From: Dermacentor variabilis
Lineage: Eukaryota; Arthropoda; Arachnida; Ixodida; Ixodidae
Length of the DNA: 64,000 nt
Direction: 5' to 3'
Assembly (NCBI RefSeq): GCF_050947875.1
Contig: NC_134570.1
Span: 109,932,287-109,996,286, forward strand
How positions within the stretch are numbered: the stretch's first letter is position 1; the number at the start of each line of letters is the position of its first letter. Below the pieces are notes generated by a model that saw nothing but the letters and a program-made list of their open reading frames with translations, had not been told where the DNA came from and did not search any database. This document shows positions 56,200 through 64,000 of the stretch, piece by piece. The position numbers were made by a program, and so were the translations under genes.

Positions 56200-57755
56200 T
56201 CTTTGAAGGCTAGATAGGAATTGGTGCTTGATGCAGCCAAACAAATAAGAAGGCTACAGAAAGAAAATACAGAAAAATTCCAAGTGCAGGAAAAAATCAT
56301 TAGTTGCCAATCCCGCATGCCAGCACCTTTCAAGAAACACTGTTTTTATTCCAATAGACAGACTGACAGCTTGCTTATGCATGCACATTCGTCAATTTCC
56401 ATGCCATTGGAAACAAGAATGAGTTTCTTGGAAGGTATCCACATGAGCACTGGGTGATCACAATGCTTTTTTTCCTGGACTTGTATATGTTTATGTATTT
56501 TCTCCCTTTCCCACTTTTATGTTTGGTTTCATCAAGCACTAATTTTGTCAGGTTTTATTGCTGTACTACTTTCTGGTAACCTTTATAGATCACTGAATTT
56601 TCACAATAAACCTTTTAATTAGAAGTTAGCGTACCCTGTTCTTATTGCTTCACACTATACATTCTTGCTACATTGGCCCAATGAAAGATTTGATAATGTA
56701 CACAGAAGCAGCATAAGGGCCATTAAACTGACTTGTTGCAGTCTAAAAAATAATGAATAGCCTGGATGCAAATGGCACCAGAGAACACGCAGTACGAACA
56801 AGAAAAGCGAGATGATATAACAACCAAAAGTTTAATGCACACACCGCGTAAATGCTGGCTGACAAGCAATAAACCAAACATACTCTACACAAAAAGGAGA
56901 AGCCAAAATTAATGTGTGTTTCATGACAGCAAACGCAACCATTTCTAACGGAGGCCGTGCTGACAACATTCTCCCAGCATCTTTAGATCTACAGCTTCGG
57001 TAATTTGCCTAGGCGGCCGATCTGCACGGAATGCAAGCTTCTTCTTCCACAATGCACGCTCAGATATGGAGAGTGCATTGTAGAGGAAGAAGCTAGCATT
57101 CTGAAGCGATCGGCTGCCTACAGAAATTATGGAAGCTGTAGATGCAAAGACACTGGGAGAATCTTGTCAGCATTGCCTCTGTTACACTTTCAGAGATGGA
57201 TGCGTTTTCTGTTGGGATCTGTATGGACACACATCAGTTTTTGCTTCTGCTGTTTGTGTAACTTCGATTTATTGCTTGTCAACCAGTATTTACTCGGCAT
57301 GTTCAATAAGTTTTCATTTGTTAGTGCGCCTCGTGATCGTCTTGGTCTCCAGCAGAAAGGTGTTCATTAATTTTACAGTGAAGCTGTATATGCCTAGGCA
57401 AAACACTGATGGTCCGATCCCAAAAACCCTAGTGTAGGGGTATGAGCCATTGTTTAGCGGGGTGTGAGCCATTGCATTCGTCTTGCATGATGGACGGAGA
57501 AATTTCTTGTTGGCAGACATAGAAATGCTTATGCATTTAAAACATCTACATTTATCTATGTATTATTGCAGGGAAGGGACACAGAGGGGGATGGGGTTAA
57601 GGCAAGATCATGATGTCATTATTATCTCACAGCAAAGGTGTGGTGGGCCATTGGCTAGACCGATAGTGACGTCGTTTCTCTCTAGCAGCAGAGCGTGCGT
57701 GCAGCAGTCTCTCTCCGACTTCCCAATAGGTTCAAAATGTGTCCCTGTATTTAAT
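56200..57755. other. No gene recognised
   Basis: The frames at 57005-57437 and 56085-56457 have no recognised domains or splice support. Confidence 0.4.
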
Positions 57756-57759
57756 TAAA

Positions 57760-58094
57760 TGAAATGTGCAGCCCCAGTGTGCCACTTCGTAACTACAGTG
57801 CATAACTGAGTCATAAACATTATGATTAACGCAATACAAAACACAAGTGTGTAACATAAATCAGAAAGACTTTAATGCACTCGCTGGATTAACACAATGA
57901 ACCACTCATTGAACTTTCCATGATGGTGACCTTGCAAAGTGCAATGCGTGGCATTCCAAATAAACAATGTGATAAACCCAAGCCAAACATGTGCATAACC
58001 TCATTAAGAAACACAGACATAACCACTAATATAGAAAGACTTGAATAAACCATTGGAATTAACCCAGTGATAAACACCGGGGCTGCACATTTCA
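57760..58094. mobile_element. 335-bp element with 20-bp terminal inverted repeats
   Basis: The left end TGAAATGTGCAGCCCCAGTG and the right end, read on the minus strand, TGAAATGTGCAGCCCCGGTG differ at one base. The inside is AT-rich with repeated GATAAAC/GATTAAC-type words and no coding capacity. No target duplication could be recognised. A MITE of unknown superfamily. Confidence 0.65.
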
Positions 58095-58109
58095 GCTTCG
58101 CTGGTTTAC

Positions 58110-59635
58110 CGTCTGTACAGGGTGCATAGGCAGTAACTTTTTCTGTTATTGTTTGTTAAGTATTGTATAATGTTGTGCCAGTAAAACACATTGGGCTAGT
58201 TGGTGCGATGTATTGGTATTGCTTTTCTTGCTGGTTTTTTTTCTTAATGTTGTGCCCTTCTTCCTTTTGTAACTGCTTTTTTATCCCCCCTCGCATAATA
58301 CTTCAACCTTGCAGCCTGCGAGGTATATAAATAAATAAGTACATAAGCACGTCATTCATTCATCTGCATACACCTTGCACCATTCCTTGCTCAACAAACA
58401 TCACTGCGTTGACATCTCGCAGCGTGCATCTACATTAACTGCCGTTTGCGTTTTGGTATGGCTTGTGAACAGTTTAATGCATAAAGATTACACGACATTA
58501 AGGTTGTGATCTATGCGGTGCATGAGCAAACCTTGCAAAAGATTAGATGTTGGATTGTTGAAAATAAGACAAATTGTATATATCGCAGTTACTTTAACAG
58601 CATTTAATTGACCACTTGACAAAAACTTCACTTCACATAGATTCCAAAACGTACACTGAATCTGCAGTTTTTTTACTTATTAATGTGGTTGTTACTGCAT
58701 GGCCACATTGTAGATTTGAAAACAAAGTGAAATAAATTTGTTTGCTGCAATATAACAATATGTGTAGATCACTGCGATTGTAACACGAGAACTTGATACA
58801 AACATGCACACTATAGGATGCAGACAAATGCTCAGGACAAACTCCAGAATGTTTGTATCCTGATACTTAATTATGAAAGTGAACGGTTTCATTCCATGGC
58901 TGTCAATGAGAGGGAGCGAGAAAACTTAATTGTGTTCGTGGAACAAAAACACATTGATAAGCTTAGAGATATAGTCATTGCTTAACACTTTCGAAATGAA
59001 TAATTATAGCTTGCTATCAACATTGAAGCAGCTTTTCCACAGCAAGAAAAGGAATCAGTTTTTGCAGCTCTGAACACTGAATTGCAGATAATGCAAGCAG
59101 GCATAAAATTTTGCCAATATAACCTGTTTAGGAATACCAAATTGCAATAAACCTTGAGACTTGCATTTGTACTTTCTCTGGCTGAGCAATCTAGTTTGAA
59201 ATGGCTCCCATAAGCATGTCGTAACAATGTTGATCTAATACAAGTGAAATGTATGACTAGCTTAAGAAATATGGATGATTGCTACAAATTACAGTGAAGA
59301 AACTATAATATCGAATAATATTATTAATATAATAATAATATTTATTTCCATAAAACAGGCTAACCGTGAGCGGCGTGCGAAGCTGGGCAGGAAGCTGGAA
59401 AACCCTACGGCAATTGCACCTGCCGTGGGCCTGCGATACTGTATTATGAATAGCGCGTATTGATATGGCATTCTTGTTAAAATTTCAGAGTATACTACCA
59501 GCGCGAGACACAGGACAACAAAGTGGATGAGTAGCGTGTCTTTTTAGTTCCAACGTACTGGTGTCTACAAAAGTGACGGTAACTGCTCAAAACATTTGAT
59601 GCGTCGGTTTTTGCGCCTTTAGAAATATTTAGAGA
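58110..59635. other. AT-rich intergenic DNA
   Basis: No gene recognised. An (ATA)n-rich patch lies near 59310-59345. Confidence 0.45.
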
Positions 59636-59639
59636 GGAC

Positions 59640-59640
59640 T

Positions 59641-59728
<88 letters not shown>

Positions 59729-59730
59729 TA
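59640..59730. repeat. (CA)n microsatellite
   Basis: About 42 CA units with one AA interruption near 59664, then CGCACATATATATA. Confidence 0.97.
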
Positions 59731-59859
59731 TATATATTCACAGTACACGCATGGCGATGGACAAACCAGGCTAGCACTAAGGTTGAATTTCACAACACCA
59801 TTTTCATTCCACGTCCAGTAATCAGACATACCATTTGCGGCTTCGTTCAGGGGCACACG

Positions 59860-60450
59860 CGGGCTTTCGGGTTGGTGCTTGTTGTTGCGTTTGGCGCAAG
59901 AATATGGCTAGGAGCAGGCACCGCACGTGCGCAATCACGAGCAATGAACGAATCCTCCCTACCGCAGGCGTATCTTATCTGTGCGCGCGAGAAGCGCAGG
60001 GACGTGAAGGTTAGCGGATGCGCTGCAAGAGTGGGCAAGGCTCCACAGAAGGTACGCCTGCGAACACATCAAACGGCTGTTCCATATGATCGCATGTAGG
60101 CCGGTTCTACGCGCGTACTGTTCTACACCGTGCGCCGGCTGTCGCAAAACTTCGCTTCCGTCATGCTTCACTTACCGTGCTAAGAAGGCACCGTAAGGCC
60201 GCATGCAGTCAATGAATCTAAACGCGGAGTCAGCAATGACATTCTGCCTCCTCGCCGGCGCGCTGTCGCAGTGATGCGCGGCCACCTGAATTTTGTTCAA
60301 TGAAGCACGACGATTCCTCAAGCGAGAATGTGTTTGTGCTCATAAAATCCTAATGGATCGCAAATGCGACGGTGTGTCGTACGTGTCTCCAGTGCGTTCT
60401 TGCAGTGCAGTGAGAATGCGCACATTCTTTTGGTATCGCCAGACGTCCAG
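59860..60450. other. GC-richer DNA, no gene recognised
   Basis: Frames on both strands overlap; none is supported. Confidence 0.4.
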
Positions 60451-60459
60451 CTCGCAGGA

Positions 60460-60550
60460 CCTATAGTGGAGACTCCGGATTACTTTCGTCCACTTGGATT
60501 TCTTTAACGCGCACCCAATGCCCGGTACCCAGTTTTCCTGGACACTGTGG
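60460..60550 (-). mobile_element. Ruka-type SINE fragment (3' part)
   Basis: TATAGTGGAGACTCCGGATT and CCACTTGGATTTCTTTAACG CGCACC correspond to the body of the full SINE (49655-49710: AGTGGAGGACTCCGG, CACCTGGGGTTCTTTAACGTGCACC). The tRNA head is missing. Confidence 0.6.
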
Positions 60551-60559
60551 TGGAGGTAA

Positions 60560-62520
60560 AATTGAGCTCACTGACGCCGAGACGAAGTTGACCCTCTGCA
60601 ATTCAGATTCCATTTCTGTCCCACTTACAAGGACCAATGTTAACGCTATGCTGATCGACATCACGCGCGTGACTAAGACAAGTTACTGGGGTGCTATGCA
60701 GGATGCGCCGAGTTTCTCGTTCACCCGAGTTTCACCCGAGTTTGCTCAAAGGCAGTCAGTGAACGGAGATAGGGTGGAACGCGCAAAAGCTACAGGCAAA
60801 AAATAAATAGGTAGACAAAAAGCCGCGTATGACAACATGAGCGCACCCTGCGCGGCACGCTGCTTCCACGTTTCAAGCGCAGAAGGCTGCACAGCGAAAC
60901 GCGCCAGCGCCGCGTATTGTTATCAACGGATTATCGCAACTCAGCAATACCGTGACTGCCTTGGTTGTCTGGCTGCACACTTGCCGTGAACCGCTTGCCA
61001 CGCCTTTCCCGGGCGCGTCAAGGGCGTGCCCTTTCGGGCACTATCTTTCTATCCTCCATCAAATGCGAACAGGGTACAATGCGGCGCGTTCTTGTAACTA
61101 CAGTTTCGCTCAAATGAATACGTTAAAATACAACAAATAAAATAATAAACATTTTTATTTCTTTAAGTATCTGTTTTTCGTTTTGGATGCTAGAAATTTT
61201 TGATGACAAACGGAGATCGAGCAAATTATTAAATTTTGCAGTTCTTGCCGCGAGTGGCGACAGCGAGGCGAAAGCTTAGAAGCGGATAAATTCCAGAGGG
61301 TCATACGCACGAGGGAGTTCATACGGTGAGAAGTCGCCTAGGGGCGCTGCAGTTCTATTCTTAATAAAGTCAGCCCAGGACCGCTCTTTCTCTATTAGGA
61401 GAATTGAAACGCAGCGCCGCGGTACGGCTGTTCGTCGCAGGCGCTTCACTAGGCTAATAGCCTAGGCCCCCGCTTTACCAACTAAAAACGACACACTAGT
61501 CATAGAGAAAGAAATTTCAAGAAGAGCGGACACTCCCATAGAGCCCAGCGGCCGAATTGACTGTAGCACACCAAGCGGATGGTATTAACCTATTCCGGTT
61601 TCGGTTTTGGGCGCGCGCGTTTTGAACACCAGTTGGTACACGCCGCGCCGGCTCCGCTGTTCGGCGCGGCATGTTTTTCTTTTTTTTTTTCGCTTCTGCT
61701 GTACCCCGCGTGGCCTTGGCGTGGAATCGTTTAAATATTTAGTAAAAATGATTGCGAACGACCTTTACAAGATTCCGCTGAATCCGTCAGGTGCAATTTC
61801 ATAAAGAAAATGCAAGACGTCTTCTGAAATGATGAAATGTTTATTTTGCTCTATATAAATACTCGTTCCGGGCTTCTTCTACATTCATCCAAAGTTAGGG
61901 CACTACGTAAGCAGCAGTCGTTGCCGTACGAAGTTCCACGGGATGCCATCAGCTGAAAGAAAGTAAATTACAAGCATGTATCATTTTGGTATATTGACCT
62001 AACAGGAGTATTGGGTGTAAAGGCGAAACGTGCGTAAGTGGTGAATGAGCGGCATCATAGATAAACTCACTTTTACGTACATTTCGCAGCAAAGGCTCCT
62101 CCCAAACAATGCCATAAAATCTGAACAAGACATCCGATTTTCAAGCACCCCTCCCTTCCCGGGCATTATTTCCTGCACTTTAAGTGCACAAATACACGGG
62201 TGACTGCGCGTTTCCAAAACAAATTGGCCTCAGTCGACGCGATGGTACGCCAAGTACACAGAGGTGGCTACAACACAGGCTCAGCGAGACCATGTTTCAC
62301 GCTCGCAGAATGCCTTCTAGTCGCACTCAAGACAGATTCGTGGGTGGAAAGCCTGTTTTCAGTCGCTCAGAATACATAAACGTCATGTTCTTGAGCTCCT
62401 CCGTGTTATCTTTTACGCGTCCTGCCGGCGCATGCAACACTCCCGTGTTATCACTATCTGCAATCGCTCGTCGCGTTTTCGACAAGCGTGAATACCGAAA
62501 TAAGGTATACGTTGTTGCAG
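60560..62520. other. No gene recognised
   Basis: Mixed GC-rich and AT-rich DNA; no supported coding frame. Confidence 0.4.
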
Positions 62521-62526
62521 GGCTAT

Positions 62527-62880
62527 AAAATGCGTCAGAAACTTGTCCCACTAAAATTCAGTACACGCAAAAATAACTCACTATGGCCGGCTTGCTTTTT
62601 TGCTAACAGCTTCACAACCCCAGGCGCGGCGAGCATGCCTCAAAATATCCCGAAAAGTTACCAAATAAATTACAATACTTTTTCGGGTCAGAGAATGCGT
62701 CACGAACTTCTACCAGTAAAATTCAGTACACGCGAAACTAACTACGGCACATAGCCGAGCTGCTTTTCGCTAACTGCACCACTACGCCGAGCGCGGACAC
62801 TGCTTGAAAAGTACCCCAAAAAGTAGTGAAATTAGTTACAATAATGTCTGGGGTCAGAGAAAGCTCCGAAACTTATACCG
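62527..62880 (+). repeat. ~165-bp tandem repeat, about 2.1 units
   Basis: ATGCGTCAGAAACTTGTCCC (62530) recurs as ATGCGTCACGAACTTCTACC (62695) and as AGCTCCGAAACTTATACCGG (about 62862). AAAATTCAGTACACGC and GGGTCAGAGAA repeat with the same 165-166-bp period. The units are about 80% alike by eye. Confidence 0.7.
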
Positions 62881-63099
62881 GTAAGGGGCTCCGAAATGTA
62901 CTTTTGATCACTTCATTCTCTTCTAATCATCTTTCAATGACCTTTGAATAAACCGTGCAAGTTTCGCACTAGAAATCGTCTCGCCCTTGCTTCGTCGCCA
63001 TGGTCTACCGGGTGCCTGCAGCCCGACGAAAACGCCACGCTGCCTAATAAGTAACGTCGGTCGAGCTTCGATGGGCAGGCGCCGCTACAACTCGGCAGC

Positions 63100-63558
63100 A
63101 GTGCGATACGCTACCCTGGAGTACGCAAGAGTACGTGACTGACGTGGAGTTTCAGCGTCATTTTCGCCTGTCGAAGACATCAATGCACTGGCTGTGTGAC
63201 GAGCTGGGCGAAGACTCGTCTGTGGAGACAGCATGGCGGGCTTCGTTTGCTCACCATCGATGAGCAAGTCCTCTGCGCCCTCCGTTTCTACGGGACTGGG
63301 AGTTTTCAGGGAAGCGTCGGCGCCGAGTGTTACATTGGACGTCATCAAATTACTGTGAGCCCCTGTGTCAAGGATGTGTCTGACGCGCTTATCAGTGCGG
63401 CAGTGCGTAAGCGGTGGCTGGCTTTTCCGAAGACTGCGACTGAGCGGCCATATATAAAAGAACGCTTCCTACTTCGCGGGAACATTACGAACGTAGTCGG
63501 GTGCGTCGACGGAACGTACGTACGAATTAAGGCGCCTTTATTGTCAGCGTTACTGTGA
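63100..63558 (+). pseudogene. PIF/Harbinger (HARBI1-like) transposase fragment
   Basis: One frame reads YVTDVEFQRHFRLSKTSMHW LCDELGE (about 63134-63215). After a frameshift near 63230 the next gives GGLRLLTIDEQVLCALRFYG TGSFQGSVG, then YIGRHQITVSPCVKDVSDAL, RKRWLAFPKTATERPYIKER F and NITNVVGCVDGTYVRIKAP, with the first catalytic Asp region GCVDGT. The frame stops at 63558 just after it, so most of the DDE domain is absent. HARBI1-type proteins are transposases of PIF/Harbinger elements. A broken fragment; it could be related to the source of the MITE at 17912-18153, but no link is shown. Confidence 0.8.
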
Positions 63559-63807
63559 TTAGCATTGAAGCAATGTCTAGACATGCCATATTGCCAAATT
63601 TGTCACTTCTGTGTAGCCGACTTAAATTTTGTGTTACCGACATCTCACATGCGGCTGCCTATGATACTGACTTTTTCGCGGGTTGCTGACTTTTTGCCGA
63701 TTGCTGTACTTGTCTGTCAGGGTGCCTTCCAAATGGCTCACTTTCTTGGGAAAGAGGTTAATTAAGTATAAATAGATAAATGGATATCTCAAATTGTGTG
63801 AAGTAAC

Positions 63808-63828
63808 CTATGAGTGTTAATCTCATAG
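63808..63828. repeat. 7-bp-arm hairpin leading into the palindrome pair
   Basis: CTATGAG (63808-63814) and CTCATAG (63822-63828). A smaller AGAAC/GTTCT stem follows at 63829-63843. Confidence 0.7.
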
Positions 63829-63846
63829 AGAACTTGGGGTTCTTCA

Positions 63847-63896
63847 TTGGTAAAGTTACTCAGTATGCATAAATGCATACTGAGTAACTTTACCAA
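63847..63896. repeat. Perfect 24-bp-arm palindrome with 2-nt centre
   Basis: Positions 63847-63870 and 63873-63896 are exact reverse complements; only the two central A residues are unpaired. The centre contains ATGCAT on each side. Confidence 0.95.
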
Positions 63897-63897
63897 A

Positions 63898-63931
63898 ACC
63901 AAAATTAAGCATTATAATGCTTAATTTTGGT
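63898..63931. repeat. Perfect 34-bp palindrome
   Basis: Positions 63898-63914 and 63915-63931 are exact reverse complements with no loop. It is separated from the previous palindrome by one base (63897). Confidence 0.95.
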
Positions 63932-64000
63932 CATGCGTCATCTATCCGCCGCACTATGAAACATCAAGGCATTGCACAATTCGTTGCAGCGCGAGATGCG

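Noticed and set aside
63847..63931. Helitron 3' terminal hairpin
   Set aside because: No CTRR follows the hairpins, and both stems are much longer than the usual Helitron hairpin.

Overview
The window looks like nuclear DNA of a hard tick (Ixodidae, probably a metastriate genus such as Rhipicephalus, Dermacentor, Amblyomma or Hyalomma). The assignment comes from recognising tick-type interspersed repeats: a tRNA-derived SINE of the Ruka type, GA-tailed LINE 3' ends, Penelope-like elements, CR1- and RTE-type LINEs, and a Helitron-associated multicopy family whose 5' UTR and coding region I recognise from tick genomes. No operons, bacterial genes, rRNA or intact tRNA genes are visible. Nearly all short open frames are chance frames.

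Layout. 0-2.5 kb: a 169-bp palindromic MITE, a Penelope-like element (PLE) tail with a GIY-YIG endonuclease remnant, and directly behind it a 271-bp element made of serial ACACCC/GGGTGT hairpins. 2.5-10.1 kb: AT-rich intergenic DNA with SINE copies, some as inverted pairs. 10.1-18.3 kb: a retroposed 354-bp insertion with a perfect 14-bp target duplication, an RTE LINE remnant, a relative of the hairpin element, and a tick repeat carrying two palindromic insertions, one with a TTA duplication as expected of a PIF/Harbinger MITE. 18.3-28 kb: mostly unannotated GC-rich and AT-rich DNA, a CR1-type C-terminal fragment, a second tick-repeat copy, and one candidate exon at 20.4-20.6 kb. 28-34.5 kb: CR1-like 3' end, a degenerate ~70-bp minisatellite, a PLE end with 180-bp inverted arms, a SINE, and a CR1-type reverse transcriptase fragment. 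34.9-41.9 kb: a candidate exon and long CpG-rich stretches. 42-44.5 kb: a mariner with TA duplication and inverted ends, broken by a LINE. 45-52.7 kb: inverted repeats, microsatellites, a textbook SINE with target duplication, the Helitron-associated pseudogene and a possible Harbinger end. 54-64 kb: an I/LOA-type LINE with a deleted polymerase core, microsatellites, a 335-bp TIR element, a 165-bp tandem repeat, a PIF/Harbinger (HARBI1-like) transposase fragment, and two back-to-back perfect palindromes.

No complete host gene can be called. The two best host-exon candidates (20394-20613 and 34893-35082, both minus) rest on open frame plus splice sites, not on a recognised family. The most interesting structures are the hairpin-array element (2237-2507, relative at 14596-14763), the paired perfect palindromes (63847-63931), the PLE inverted-arm remnant (30186-30837), and the nested insertions at 17.1-18.3 kb and 42.6-44.5 kb. 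All are read by eye; copy numbers and family names need a genome-wide search.
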